DNA from: Rossellomorea orangium
Lineage (GTDB): Bacteria > Bacillota > Bacilli > Bacillales > Bacillaceae_B
Length of the DNA: 64,000 nucleotides
Assembly: GCF_019334305.1 (NCBI RefSeq)
Contig: NZ_JAHWGH010000014.1
Span: forward strand, 653,626-717,625
Direction of reading: 5' to 3'
Made by a program: the position numbers and the translations under genes. Of this stretch, positions 50,169-59,838 are shown in pieces (the first letter of the stretch is position 1; the number at the start of each line of letters is the position of its first letter). The notes beneath the pieces are model-generated. The model was not told where the DNA came from. It saw nothing but the letters and a program-made list of their open reading frames with translations, and did not search any database.

Positions 50169-50978
50169 TTACAATTCATATTCCCACTCATCCCTCATCT
50201 CCAAATACAGAAGAAGAAGCGTATCTTCCAACTCATTATACGTTTTGCCTTCCATGTTGAGCCCAAGTTTCGGGAAAAGAATATCCGCCAGTTTTTTGCT
50301 CAGCTGATTCCGCTCCGACCTTGGCAGCTGCGAAAACCTGTTGGCATATGTTTTTACCAGACTCCATTCTTTTGTACCAAGCTGTTTAAGCGCCCACGCT
50401 TCCACTGACAGATCTTCTTTTCGAAGACCCCGGTTACGCATTTCCTTTTCAATCGCTTTTTCTTTTCGTTTACCTTTCACACGCCTCTCATGAACGACGA
50501 TGGTTCCCGCTACGATATCCCCCACGCGCTTATGCTTTGAATGAAGGAAGATCATGATCATTCCAAGGAAATACGAGGCCGGCAGCATATCGATGATTCT
50601 TAATAGATTGCGGATGAAGCAGGAGAGGAGTGTCACACTGTGACCGTTCTCCTGCATCACACGAATCCCGAGCAGTCGTTTACCAAGCGTCTTTCCACCC
50701 CAGAAATATTCCAGGGCGAAGAAGTATCCCCAGTTCAGGACAAACAGGGCAACGATGGCGACTCCCCACAGAGTTGAGTTGAGTTCGAACAAATAGAAGC
50801 CAAATGGGCTGTTGTTACCCGTGGTAGCGAAAAATAGGATTACTACAATGAGAATATTGAGGATGCTTAAGATGATTTGATCCATCATCAGAGCAGCTGC
50901 CCGGCTTCCTAAACCAGCTGGCTGGAACTGCAGGGAAACATATTCGGGGGTCTTGATATCCACTTGTCCTTCTTGCAT
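50169..50978 (-). CDS. RDD-family membrane protein with C-terminal extension
   Basis: A 269-residue protein. An RDD domain (PAGLGSRAAALMMDQIILS ... GGKTLGKRLLGIRVMQENG ... KHKRVGDIVAGTIVVHERR) with three or four helices is followed by a ~100-residue basic, soluble C-terminus (LSVEAWALKQLGTKEWSLVK). It is divergent from the SpoIIM-like gene, a pairing common in MoxR-DUF58 clusters, which supports joint function. AAAAGGAGG precedes the ATG. Confidence 0.87.
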   Translation of the reverse strand: MQEGQVDIKTPEYVSLQFQPAGLGSRAAALMMDQIILSILNILIVVILFFATTGNNSPFGFYLFELNSTLWGVAIVALFVLNWGYFFALEYFWGGKTLGKRLLGIRVMQENGHSVTLLSCFIRNLLRIIDMLPASYFLGMIMIFLHSKHKRVGDIVAGTIVVHERRVKGKRKEKAIEKEMRNRGLRKEDLSVEAWALKQLGTKEWSLVKTYANRFSQLPRSERNQLSKKLADILFPKLGLNMEGKTYNELEDTLLLLYLEMRDEWEYEL

Positions 50979-51078
50979 CGATAGCCCTCCTTTTGGTTGA
51001 ATTTACCTTTAACAGTTTCTATTTTTTTCTAAACTTACTATAATAAGAGATAAGAAAAATAAACAAGTAGGTGTCACA

Positions 51079-52041
51079 ATGAATGTGAAGCAATTTGTCA
51101 AACTACACCGGGACGATTGGAAGGCACTTGAAGATCTCCTCGGAACCCTTCGCAAAAAGAAGAACATGACGGGAAGCTCCATCGATCAGTTCAACCGCCT
51201 CTATCAAAAGGCTGCTCAAAACCTGTCTTACAGCCAGACGTATTTTCCCAATGAAGAAGTGACCGATTATTTGAACGGGCTTGTGTCGAAATCTCATAAT
51301 CTATTATACAAGGATCAAATCTCCAGTGGAAAACAAGTCAGGCATTTTTTCTCCACCACGTTTATCGGACTGCTTCTCGGGCAGTGGAAGTTCATTATCA
51401 TCGCCATGATGCTATTTACGGTTGGTGCCATTGGTGCCTTTCTTTCCGTGATGAATGATCCCCTTCACCTTTATTCCATCCTGCCGCCAGAAATGTCACA
51501 GGGAGTGGATCCGGGTAACCTGGGGAAAAGTGACGGTCAGGTCGATTCTTCCATCATGTCCGCGGGCATCATGACCAATAATATTCAAGTGGCGTTCCTG
51601 GCTTTTGCAGGCGGTGTCACATTTGGTTTATTAACGGTCTATATGCTGGTGTATAACGGAATCATTGTCGGTGCCCTTGCAGCCGTCTTCTGGCATCAGG
51701 GTATGAGTTACGAATTCTGGGCGTACATCGTGCCCCATGGGATGATCGAGCTTACGGCCATCTTCATCGCCGGCGGAGCGGGACTGCTGATGGGCTATAA
51801 GCTCTTTGTTCCAGGACGTTTCACCCGTGGATATCAATTAAAGGAACAGGCGAAACGCTCCGTCCAGCTTCTCCTGGGCACGATTCCGCTGTTCGTGATC
51901 GCAGGAATCATTGAAGGCTTCATCACACCGGCCGCGATTCCACTTGGTGCAAAATATATGGTTGCCCTGTTGACGGTCATCGGCCTGCTCCTGTACATGA
52001 TCGTCGGTAAACTTCGCCTGAACAAGGTAGTCCTACACTAA
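51079..52041 (+). CDS. SpoIIM-domain membrane protein
   Basis: A 320-residue protein. The cytoplasmic N-terminus (KLHRDDWKALEDLLGTLRKKK) precedes six hydrophobic helices of the stage II sporulation protein M fold, including NNIQVAFLAFAGGVTFGLLT, GALAAVFWHQG and FWAYIVPHGMIELTAIFIAGGAG. It is larger than the sporulation protein itself and belongs to the cluster-associated subgroup found with RDD, DUF58 and MoxR genes. It converges on DUF58, the two stop regions overlapping by 9 bp with no terminator. Confidence 0.88.
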   Translation: MNVKQFVKLHRDDWKALEDLLGTLRKKKNMTGSSIDQFNRLYQKAAQNLSYSQTYFPNEEVTDYLNGLVSKSHNLLYKDQISSGKQVRHFFSTTFIGLLLGQWKFIIIAMMLFTVGAIGAFLSVMNDPLHLYSILPPEMSQGVDPGNLGKSDGQVDSSIMSAGIMTNNIQVAFLAFAGGVTFGLLTVYMLVYNGIIVGALAAVFWHQGMSYEFWAYIVPHGMIELTAIFIAGGAGLLMGYKLFVPGRFTRGYQLKEQAKRSVQLLLGTIPLFVIAGIIEGFITPAAIPLGAKYMVALLTVIGLLLYMIVGKLRLNKVVLH

Positions 52042-53391
52042 CCCGCGGTTCATCATATCGATATAATGCGAAACGGCGGTACTTGCCAGTTTCTCTTCAC
52101 GGGCCTCCACCATCAGGAGGCCCTGTTTTTCCCACTTTGCCTTCTCCCTCTTCTTGACAAGCATCTGTTTCTGGGCCATGCTTTTCATCATTGACTTGAT
52201 GTCGTCAACAGGCTCCGCTTTGATTTGCTTCATCAACATCTCATCTTCTATCCCAATCATTAAAAAGAGATGCTGTCTTCTTAACCTCTGAAGATAATAT
52301 AAAGCGTTATCTTCATGGAGGAATGTATGGATGTCACTGAATAATAGCAGCAGGCTCCGCTTCTTCTGTACGGTCTGAACATAATGCAGGACTGCAGCAT
52401 AATTGGATTCTGCGGCGTCCACCTCAAGATTGTAAATGCGGTTGAGAATCGTCTGCAGATGTGCCATCCCTTTGGCAGGGGGAATATAAACCTTCACCTT
52501 CTTACTAAAGGCAAGAACCGACACATAATCCCCGTTCTGAAGTGCAGCGGCTGCAACGGTCATGGCAGCTTCAAGGGATTTTTCCAACCGGTTCCCTTTC
52601 TTTAGTTCTGCCCCCATCATTCTTCCACAATCAATGAGAATCGTAATATACTTTCCATGTTCAGGCTCGTATTCGTTCGTCATCACTTCTCTTAGCTTCG
52701 CCGTTTGACGCCAGTTGATCTTTCTCGGGTCATCCCCGACGACATAATTCCTGATCTTCGAGAACTCCCCTGCACCACTCTGCTGCTTCCTGATCTTAAC
52801 TCCTTCGTACAATAAAAACCGCTGGGCGTCTTCCAGGACCTTTCTCGTTTCGGTGAGATCCGGAATGACTTTCACCTGGTCATGACTTTCCACCGTTTTT
52901 TGTTTCTCCCATAAGCCGAGGGGACTTCTGTAACGGAAGTATAGTCTGTTCAATACGTAGTCTCCTCTGACGGGTGTTATCACTTCATAGGACCCGGTCC
53001 CGACTGAATGGCCGTGAAGAGGGCCTTTCAGGGGTAAGGACGTTTGAAAACTTTGAGGTGTCCCGTCCAGAAGGCGAAACGTCATATCACGGGGAGAGTT
53101 GTTCGTTATTTCAAGGCCAACCTTGTAAGTAAGACCCCTCTCCATTTGGTCAGGGATGTTCCGCTTCACCTGGATTTCCTTTTTTGAGGGAGAGGTTAGT
53201 AGATCAAATAGACTCAATCCAATAAACAAAGCATTCGATACGAAGATCCATGTCCATGTCAATCCGATCAACGTCCCCACTAACAGGAGAGCTGAAAAGC
53301 CCGCATACACCAGCAAAAGCCTTGACGTAGGAAGGATCCCTTTATCTTGGAACAGTAATCGACCCAATAAGCTCCTGGATGACTTGGTCAA
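52033..53391 (-). CDS. DUF58 (VWA-like) protein
   Basis: A 452-residue protein with two N-terminal membrane helices (residues ~20-60). It has an extracytoplasmic or linker region, then the DUF58 signature (GEFSKIRNYVVGDDPRKINWRQTAKLREVMTNEYEPE) and a VWA-like domain (ILIDCGRMMG, SLLLLFSDIHTFLHE). The TTG at 53391 is supported by GGAGGG about 8 bp upstream, inside the moxR coding region, which it overlaps by 50 bp. It works with MoxR ATPases in poorly understood membrane or wall functions. Confidence 0.87.
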   Translation of the reverse strand: MTKSSRSLLGRLLFQDKGILPTSRLLLVYAGFSALLLVGTLIGLTWTWIFVSNALFIGLSLFDLLTSPSKKEIQVKRNIPDQMERGLTYKVGLEITNNSPRDMTFRLLDGTPQSFQTSLPLKGPLHGHSVGTGSYEVITPVRGDYVLNRLYFRYRSPLGLWEKQKTVESHDQVKVIPDLTETRKVLEDAQRFLLYEGVKIRKQQSGAGEFSKIRNYVVGDDPRKINWRQTAKLREVMTNEYEPEHGKYITILIDCGRMMGAELKKGNRLEKSLEAAMTVAAAALQNGDYVSVLAFSKKVKVYIPPAKGMAHLQTILNRIYNLEVDAAESNYAAVLHYVQTVQKKRSLLLLFSDIHTFLHEDNALYYLQRLRRQHLFLMIGIEDEMLMKQIKAEPVDDIKSMMKSMAQKQMLVKKREKAKWEKQGLLMVEAREEKLASTAVSHYIDMMNRGLV

Positions 53392-54271
53392 TGGTCAGTC
53401 CCTCCAATTCTACGTGCGGCGATAGCTGTACCCGATGTCTAAGAGCCGGTCTTGCCACCATCTTGATATCATCCGGTGTGACGTAGTCCCGTCCTGACAG
53501 ATAGGCCCACGCCCTTCCTGCTTTCCCAATGGAAATCGCCGCTCTTGTGCTCGCTCCGAAACGGATGGATTCCGTCTCCCTGGTCTTCCTTACAATCTGC
53601 ATGATGTAATCCAACACTGCATCACTCAGGGTGACTTCCTCTATTTCTTTTCTGATGGATAAGAAGGTGTCAATATCGAGTACAGCCTCCACTTCACTCC
53701 TGTCAACATGGTTCTCAATCACTTGTTTCAAGACAGATTTCTCTTCTTCAAATGAAGGGAAGTCAATAGTGAGCTTGAACAGGAATCGGTCCTGCTGGGC
53801 TTCCGGAAGTGGATACGTCCCTTCGAATTCAATCGGATTCTGTGTTGCCACGACAAAGAAAACCTCTTCTAGGGAATACGTCGCCCCCTGGATCGTCACT
53901 TGCTTTTCTTCCATGGCTTCCAGTAATGCAGCCTGAGTCTTCGCCGGTGTCCGATTGATTTCATCGGCTAAAAGGACATTGGTGAAGATCGGTCCTTTGA
54001 TCGTTTGGAAGCTGTTATCCTTCATGTTATAGATGGTACTGCCTGTTATATCACTCGGCAACAGGTCCGGGGTGAACTGAATTCGGTTAAAGCTTCCCCC
54101 GAGTAAATGGGACAGGGTCTTCACCATCTGGGTCTTCCCGGTCCCGGGCACTCCTTCAATCAATACATGCCCTCCTGCCAGAATGGAAGACAAGAGGAGT
54201 TTAAGATTCGTCCCCTGCCCGATGATGCGCTCTTCAAATTTCTCCATTAAGGATGTGATTTCTGGTTTCAA
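53342..54271 (-). CDS. MoxR-family AAA+ ATPase
   Basis: A 309-residue ATPase. Walker A is GVPGTGKTQM and Walker B/sensor region LLADEINRTPAKTQAALLEAMEE. Sensor 1 lies in VVATQNPIEFEGTYPLPEAQQDRFLF, and the C-terminal lid has RFGASTRAAISIGKAGRAWA. MoxR proteins act as chaperone-like partners of DUF58/VWA proteins. The TTG start overlaps the DUF4350 stop by 4 bp (TTGA), with GGTGGAGG upstream. Confidence 0.93.
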   Translation of the reverse strand: MKPEITSLMEKFEERIIGQGTNLKLLLSSILAGGHVLIEGVPGTGKTQMVKTLSHLLGGSFNRIQFTPDLLPSDITGSTIYNMKDNSFQTIKGPIFTNVLLADEINRTPAKTQAALLEAMEEKQVTIQGATYSLEEVFFVVATQNPIEFEGTYPLPEAQQDRFLFKLTIDFPSFEEEKSVLKQVIENHVDRSEVEAVLDIDTFLSIRKEIEEVTLSDAVLDYIMQIVRKTRETESIRFGASTRAAISIGKAGRAWAYLSGRDYVTPDDIKMVARPALRHRVQLSPHVELEGLTIDQVIQELIGSITVPR

Positions 54272-55398
54272 CGATCCTCCACCTCTTTCCTGAATATCTC
54301 AATCTTTTTCGACCATAATACATATTCCTGCTTACTGATTCGTTCTCTATTTAACAGACCTTTCATTCCTGTTAAGAAAGCATCGATTTCCTTGCCTGAA
54401 ACAGCGGGTAATCTTCTTTCCAATGGGCCTTTCAATTCTGACCATTCTTTACTCGTTGGGATCCCCCAGCGTTCCTGGAACAGAAGCCTTATATAATCCG
54501 ACTGAATTAGAAGAGATACCTTGTACTGTTTCCCTTTCAAATACCAGGCTGAAAGGGCTTTGATTCGTTCATCACTGAAACGGACCATCTCTTCCCGGGG
54601 CACAAGGATGCTTCCAAACCTTTTCCCCTGCATCCACAGCGTCAGAAGGATAAAGATCGCCAATTGAAGGAGGAGAAGCAATAGCCACGCAGGATAGAGG
54701 GTCGTAAGGGTTGCCCCGCTTTCTCCGCCGTGGAGATATTCATCGATCAGGATGGGGCCATCACTCGCTTCCCCGTTTTTTAACAGGAGGAGAATCATGG
54801 ACAGGTGATCCTTCTTAAGAATATTCCCATTCGTCATCCACGCCGGAGTGGTGGAGACAATCAATTGACCTTCCCCCACCTCAGACTTGTATGCAATCGT
54901 TCCTGACACATCGTCCAGTAAGACCGTATCACCGTCAGCCTCTTCCAAACGGACGTCCGATAACATTTCGGCTTGATATGTATGACCATCTCCATCACGG
55001 ATGACGGAACTTCCTATCCCCTCACCGCCGGGGACGGCCTTCGTACCGAACATCCCTTTCGGATTGTCCATTAGTAGAAGGATGGTATTTCCGCTCCTCA
55101 TGAAATCCTCGTACTCATCCATCTCCTGTTGATCCGGAATGGTGAACGGCCCTGCCATGATTAACAGCTGTCCGGTTCCTTTTTTGTTTAGACGATCCGG
55201 CGAAAGCGTCCAGCGCCGAACCGATTCTCCTTCATCATCCAAGTACGTATACAGTGCTTTCAATCCCGTAGGGGAAGGGGATTCCGATACATATGCCGGA
55301 TACTCCTTCAGCTTCTCGGGAGAAACAATGACCCCGATCCCGATGAATAAGCCAAGAATCCCCAGGAGCCACATCCAAGCTTTAACCGTTGACTTCAA
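54268..55398 (-). CDS. DUF4350-domain membrane protein
   Basis: A 376-residue protein with an N-terminal membrane helix (MWLLGILGLFIGIGVIVS). A soluble DUF4350 domain follows (SPSPTGLKALYTYLDDEGESVRRW, QLLIMAGPFTIPDQQEMDEYEDFM), then a second membrane helix at ~240-260 and a cytoplasmic C-terminal tail. It is part of the DUF4129-DUF4350-MoxR-DUF58 operon. The TTG at 55398 lies 13 bp after GGAGG. Confidence 0.83.
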   Translation of the reverse strand: MKSTVKAWMWLLGILGLFIGIGVIVSPEKLKEYPAYVSESPSPTGLKALYTYLDDEGESVRRWTLSPDRLNKKGTGQLLIMAGPFTIPDQQEMDEYEDFMRSGNTILLLMDNPKGMFGTKAVPGGEGIGSSVIRDGDGHTYQAEMLSDVRLEEADGDTVLLDDVSGTIAYKSEVGEGQLIVSTTPAWMTNGNILKKDHLSMILLLLKNGEASDGPILIDEYLHGGESGATLTTLYPAWLLLLLLQLAIFILLTLWMQGKRFGSILVPREEMVRFSDERIKALSAWYLKGKQYKVSLLIQSDYIRLLFQERWGIPTSKEWSELKGPLERRLPAVSGKEIDAFLTGMKGLLNRERISKQEYVLWSKKIEIFRKEVEDR

Positions 55399-55434
55399 TG
55401 CTCATTCCTACCTCCTTTCTCTTAAACTGCTCGT

Positions 55435-56064
55435 CTATGAATCTTCACTCTCCAGGAAGCCTTGTGCTTCCTCTTTATAGTGAACATACTCCTCTTCCGT
55501 TACATCACGTTCACCATAGGCAGCCTCGTCGAAAAATAGGGCCAGCCGGAAAAATCGATCCGCCCACTTTTGATTCACTTTGCGCAGTTCGTCGTAATAT
55601 TCCCAGTTCGTTTTCCACACCCTTGCCTCCAGATACTCCTTTTCATGAAAATAAAGCAGCAGTGCCAGGAACATGTGACGGGTCGCTTTCGAATAGTTCC
55701 CAACAGACTCCTGCTTCTCGGCCTCCTCTAAGTGTCTTGAGTAGGACCATTCCATCTCATTGAGGGACTGCAGGGGTTTATTGCTACGGAACTTCCTCCT
55801 TCTCACTCCGTTCTGGAAAGCCTTAAAGGCGAACAACAGGAGGATGACCACGACGAGCACAATCAATATGATCAAAATACCGGATGCACCACTGCCTGTC
55901 GGTTCTAGTGCCGGATTGATGTTACCGAGTAGCTCCCTGATCCATTCCTTCGCTTTCTCCCACCAGCCGGCGAACAGTCCCTTATCATTGCTCAAATAGG
56001 CCTGGTATTCATCTCCATCCAGGATTTCCTCAAGTCGATCCCTTGCTCTGTCTTCATTCAACAA
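55435..56064 (-). CDS. DUF4129-domain membrane protein
   Basis: A ~209-residue protein. A short extracytoplasmic segment precedes one membrane helix (residues ~64-85, GILIILIVLVVVILLLFAF). The DUF4129 region follows, with SRHLEEAEKQESVGNYSKATRHMFLALLLYFHEK and RFFRLALFFDEAAYGERDVTEEEY. The TTG at 56064 is preferred, six bp after AGGTG; the in-frame GTG at 56073 overlaps that site. In other bacteria DUF4129 is often fused to transglutaminase; none is present here. Confidence 0.8.
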   Translation of the reverse strand: MLNEDRARDRLEEILDGDEYQAYLSNDKGLFAGWWEKAKEWIRELLGNINPALEPTGSGASGILIILIVLVVVILLLFAFKAFQNGVRRRKFRSNKPLQSLNEMEWSYSRHLEEAEKQESVGNYSKATRHMFLALLLYFHEKEYLEARVWKTNWEYYDELRKVNQKWADRFFRLALFFDEAAYGERDVTEEEYVHYKEEAQGFLESEDS

Positions 56065-56127
56065 TTTCTTCACCTAGCTTTCAGATCAAAAGCCCGGAAC
56101 CCCGGGCCAGACTGGTTAATTCCTTGA

Positions 56128-57054
56128 TTAAATCGTCGTATAGTCATCGATCATTTCATTTAGATCATCTGCGTCATGTCTTGTTTTCAGATCAAAGAAG
56201 ATGACTCCGAACGCGACAGCACCAAGCATTGACGTAAATAACGTGACCACGTTGATGATCATTCCGTAGAGAACACTGTTCCCCAATACGAGGCCAAACG
56301 TAAACTCGAATGCCGTATTGACAATCCCGATGATCAATCCGAATACAATATATAATCCAATGATGGTAAATACACGCTTCTTCGTCAATCTCCAGCTTCT
56401 TCCGAGTCCTGGAGCATCCTGCTCAATAGCTGCTGCTCCCAAGTAGAAGCTCCAACGTGTCAATAAATAAGCGATGATGAGAGCGAATACTAAAAACAGG
56501 ATGATTACGGTGACGATGATTCCCACACCCGGTTCAAGGAATGCAGCACCGAATACTCCCGCAAAGATACCAGAAACAACCGGGATGAATATTAATCCGA
56601 AAACAATTAAATAGAATAGTATGCTGCTTCCGATGACCGGCCAAAACCGTGAGAATGCTTCCTTAAGGACAAGCTTCACTGAATAATCTTCATTTTTCCT
56701 CATATGATTCAGGCTGAATAATATGGCGGCTTGAGCAATCGGCGTAAGGATCATGGTGATCAGTCCTATAAGACCCGTACCCATTTCTGCCGCCAGGTTC
56801 ACTTCCTGCCCGGGTTCAGCGGAAAGCTCTCCCGAAAAGCTGTTGATGATCCCTTCAAACCAGGTCTCTCCCGTACCGACTGTTCTAAAGAAGCTGACTC
56901 CTGCAGCCAGTTCAATGAGTGCCTGAAGCAAATATACAGGTCCAAGTAAAACAAGGAAAATGAGGAAAAAATCTTTAAAGCGGTTCTTGCTTAATCGAAA
57001 TGTGTGATCCAGAATTTCACCGAATCTTTTTGGTTTGCTGAATTGTGCGTTCAT
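56128..57054 (-). CDS. Six-helix membrane protein (glycerophosphodiesterase-membrane-domain-like)
   Basis: A 308-residue protein. The N-terminus KPKRFGEILDHTFRLSKNRFKDFFLIFLVLLGP is typical of the DUF975/GlpQ-membrane-domain-like group. About six hydrophobic helices follow and a charged C-terminus (DLKTRHDADDLNEMIDDY). No catalytic phosphodiesterase domain is attached. First gene of the minus-strand DUF4129-MoxR-DUF58 operon, so probably structural in that system. Confidence 0.75.
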   Translation of the reverse strand: MNAQFSKPKRFGEILDHTFRLSKNRFKDFFLIFLVLLGPVYLLQALIELAAGVSFFRTVGTGETWFEGIINSFSGELSAEPGQEVNLAAEMGTGLIGLITMILTPIAQAAILFSLNHMRKNEDYSVKLVLKEAFSRFWPVIGSSILFYLIVFGLIFIPVVSGIFAGVFGAAFLEPGVGIIVTVIILFLVFALIIAYLLTRWSFYLGAAAIEQDAPGLGRSWRLTKKRVFTIIGLYIVFGLIIGIVNTAFEFTFGLVLGNSVLYGMIINVVTLFTSMLGAVAFGVIFFDLKTRHDADDLNEMIDDYTTI

Positions 57055-57245
57055 GTTCTGATCCCCCTACTAATCTCTTTTTTCAAAATTTGACAATATA
57101 TCGCTTATTTTATCATTATTCCTCCTTCAGTTGATGAAAATTTTGTCATTTCTCTACACTTGTTTCCGAACTGCATCTACTTTAAATGCCTATGGTCGTT
57201 TTCCCATTTCATGTCTGTCTCAAAGTGGTTATCATCTTTCTATAC

Positions 57246-57285
57246 GAAAAAGTGACCCAAAAGTTTTCACTTTGGGTCACTTTCT
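57246..57285 (-). terminator. Terminator of the lia operon
   Basis: AAAGTGACCCAAA / TTTTGGGTCACTTT stem of about 13 bp and a T-run on the minus strand, after liaR. Confidence 0.92.
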
Positions 57286-57289
57286 TTTA

Positions 57290-57922
57290 TTATTTCGCTA
57301 AATCATGTTTAAAGGCATAGATGACAGCCTGTGTCCGGTCCTGTACGTCAAGCTTTGAGAGAATATTGCTCACATGGGTCTTCACGGTTTTCAGGGCGAT
57401 GTACAGCTCATCTGCGATTTCCTGATTGGTTTTTCCCTGGGTCATGAGAAGTAGGATTTCGAGTTCCCTGTTCGTCAGGTCCTCATGTGGATGGGAAACG
57501 GTCTTCTGTCTCATCCGGGTCATCATTTTCCCCGTTACTTCGGGTTCAAGGATCGACTGCCCGTTATAGGTTTTACGTACCGCTTCTGCAATCTCACTTG
57601 CTTTGGAGGTTTTCAGCATATAACTGACTGCCCCCGCTTCAAGTGCGGGATACACCTTATCATCATCCAGGAAGCTGGTGACGATGATGATCTTCGCATC
57701 CGGCCACTTCTGTATGATTTCCTTTGTCGCCTGGATGCCATCCATTTCTTTCATTACAAGATCCATCAAGATGATGTCCGGTCGAAGTTCAAGGGCCAGT
57801 TGGACCCCTTCCTTTCCATCGGATGCTTCCCCGACGACATCGATATCCACCTGGGCAGACAGATAGGACGATACTCCGATCCGCACCATTTCATGATCAT
57901 CGACAAATACTACTTTAATCAT
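57290..57922 (-). CDS. liaR: Response regulator LiaR
   Basis: A 210-residue NarL/FixJ regulator. The receiver domain has DDHE near the start, a phosphoacceptor Asp in [13 protein letters not shown], and [16 protein letters not shown]. The C-terminal LuxR-type HTH reads [40 protein letters not shown]. The ATG at 57922 follows GGTGAAAAGA and overlaps the liaS stop by 8 bp. Partner of LiaS in sensing lipid-II-cycle inhibitors; expected to activate liaIH. Confidence 0.95.
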   Translation of the reverse strand: MIKVVFVDDHEMVRIGVSSYLSAQVDIDVVGEASDGKEGVQLALELRPDIILMDLVMKEMDGIQATKEIIQKWPDAKIIIVTSFLDDDKVYPALEAGAVSYMLKTSKASEIAEAVRKTYNGQSILEPEVTGKMMTRMRQKTVSHPHEDLTNRELEILLLMTQGKTNQEIADELYIALKTVKTHVSNILSKLDVQDRTQAVIYAFKHDLAK

Positions 57923-58964
57923 TCTTTTCACCTTCATTCTCCACTACGGGAACCTTCACTTCCAAGCGGGTCCCCTTATTCGGTACACTGATGATTTTAA
58001 ACGTACCACCGATTTCAATGGCCCGTTCCCTCATATTTTGAAGCCCATAAGAGCTTGTCACCTTTGATTCATTCACGTCAAACCCTTTGCCATCGTCCAC
58101 CACCCTCAAGATGATGATGGATTCCCTCTTAATGAGACGGATGTCCAAAGACGTCGCCTTGGCATGCCGGAGCGTATTGGATACGGATTCCTGCAAGATC
58201 CGGAACAGATGATCTTCAATGCCTTTATCCAATGACATGTCTTCAATCTTCCATTCAATTTCGAGAGGTACCTTCTGAGCTAATTCGACCAATAGCTCCT
58301 TCATTCCTTCTTGCAGGTTCTTACCTTTTAACGCCACAGGGCGAAGGTGGAGGAGCAGCGCCCTCATTTCAAGCTGTGACTGATGAATCATCTGCTCGAC
58401 CATACTTAGCTGTTTTTCTTCATGTGGGGTTCTGTGAGGGGAGGATGTCTCCGTGATGGCTGACATGAGCATCGAGGCGGCGAACAGCTGCTGACTGACA
58501 GAGTCATGAAGCTCCCTTGCCAATCGGTTCCTCTCCTGAGACACGATTTCCTGGATCCTTTTTTCCTGTTCCTCGGCTTTTTCATTGGCGAGCTTCTGTG
58601 AGTAGCGGGCTTGATCGGTAAGGTGCTTCCCTAATGCGTCTACTTTTTTCCACACCTGTTGCACCTCGGGAGTCGCCGTTTCAGGGATCGTGATCGCCCT
58701 TCCCTGTTCTACATGGTGAAGGGCATCTTCCATTTCTCTAAGCTGTCGCTTATCCTTTAAGCCTGTCCTGATGCCAAAGACGATCCCTATCAGAATGCTG
58801 ACAACCAAAATAAAGCCTGCTCCAGGTATATCCATGATTTCTACTTCCCATAAGAGCGACCAATCCTGTAACGGATACAAATAAAAGAAGGAAAGCGATA
58901 AAAACAACACCATGACTAAGGAAAAAAGAATACCTGCAACGACCTGCTTACTGACCGTACTCAT
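57915..58964 (-). CDS. liaS: Sensor histidine kinase LiaS
   Basis: A 349-residue NarX/LiaS-type kinase. Two N-terminal helices with a very short extracellular loop (intramembrane-sensing type) precede a HAMP-like linker. The HisKA_3 box is [27 protein letters not shown] (phospho-His in ELHDS), and HATPase motifs are [18 protein letters not shown] and VVDDGKGF. The ATG overlaps the liaF stop by 4 bp (ATGA). LiaF keeps it inactive without stress. Confidence 0.95.
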   Translation of the reverse strand: MSTVSKQVVAGILFSLVMVLFLSLSFFYLYPLQDWSLLWEVEIMDIPGAGFILVVSILIGIVFGIRTGLKDKRQLREMEDALHHVEQGRAITIPETATPEVQQVWKKVDALGKHLTDQARYSQKLANEKAEEQEKRIQEIVSQERNRLARELHDSVSQQLFAASMLMSAITETSSPHRTPHEEKQLSMVEQMIHQSQLEMRALLLHLRPVALKGKNLQEGMKELLVELAQKVPLEIEWKIEDMSLDKGIEDHLFRILQESVSNTLRHAKATSLDIRLIKRESIIILRVVDDGKGFDVNESKVTSSYGLQNMRERAIEIGGTFKIISVPNKGTRLEVKVPVVENEGEKND

Positions 58965-59692
58965 ATCCTTTTCACCTCAAGATCCCCGATCCACATGGAG
59001 GTGATGATCTTCACCCGCTGAACGGCCTCATCGTATCCCGGTGTCTGATAATAAAGAGACTGATTGATTGCCTTCGGTTCCACTTCTTCAAAAATCTCAA
59101 TGGATCCTGCAAGGACGGAGTGATGGATACTCACTTCCACATCATACGGAATGAGGATCTCGATATTCCCGAGTATATTCCGGATCGACACAACGGAAGT
59201 CCCTTTCGGCAGCACCGTATTCCCGACATCGATGACAGAATCGCCGATCACGCCCTGGATGTTGATATCGTTCCACTCATACACATGATCCGGCGTCCGT
59301 TTAGGACCGAACCATTCATTTTGCAGGGCGGATTTCTTCATCATCAGTGGTTCATGTGTTTGTGTAAAGGTCTCTTTAATGGTCGGTGAAATGTACTTAG
59401 GATGTTTCTTGGAATCGGCAAATCTCACGATAATAAAAAGGAGAATGCCGAATAATAAAAATTTAAAAGCCACCGTATTGAAGATATTGATGGCAAGACT
59501 GATGATCCCAAACCATAACAGAATCTTCCCCGACGTTCTCGGCAGCTTCTTACGCCCAATATAAATACAAAAGGCCGCTATGGATAGAAAGACGAGAACC
59601 CCCCCATCATAAAAAGACACTTCCAGCAGTATCAAAAGTGTACCGATTAAAATGATCCAGCTGATTCCGTCAGAGCGTAGTCGATTGAACAT
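58961..59692 (-). CDS. liaF: LiaF, membrane inhibitor of LiaRS signalling
   Basis: A 243-residue protein with about four N-terminal helices (1-90). A cytoplasmic DUF2154 domain follows, with beta-repeat motifs (WNDINIQGVIGDSVIDVGNTVLPKGTSVVSIRNILGNIEILIP, then VSIHHSVLAGSIEIFEE). This is the conserved LiaF/YvqF architecture. GGAGG precedes the ATG. First gene after an internal terminator, so it is likely read through from liaIH at lower level. Confidence 0.93.
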   Translation of the reverse strand: MFNRLRSDGISWIILIGTLLILLEVSFYDGGVLVFLSIAAFCIYIGRKKLPRTSGKILLWFGIISLAINIFNTVAFKFLLFGILLFIIVRFADSKKHPKYISPTIKETFTQTHEPLMMKKSALQNEWFGPKRTPDHVYEWNDINIQGVIGDSVIDVGNTVLPKGTSVVSIRNILGNIEILIPYDVEVSIHHSVLAGSIEIFEEVEPKAINQSLYYQTPGYDEAVQRVKIITSMWIGDLEVKRI

Positions 59693-59763
59693 GAGGGGTT
59701 CCTCCTTTCTGGTTATGTATATTCTTTGCTCATATAGTTGAATGTGAGTTCAAATCTGAGGTT

Positions 59764-59800
59764 AAAACGGGGTGAACCCATCATGAGTTCCCCCTGTTTT
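59764..59800 (-). terminator. Internal terminator between liaH and liaF
   Basis: Minus-strand AAAACAGGGGGAAC / GGTTCACCCCGTTTT stem (imperfect) and short T-run. It probably reduces but does not block read-through into liaFSR. Confidence 0.7.
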
Positions 59801-59838
59801 GACATTATCAAGTATTTACTAACCTAGAATACCATGTT

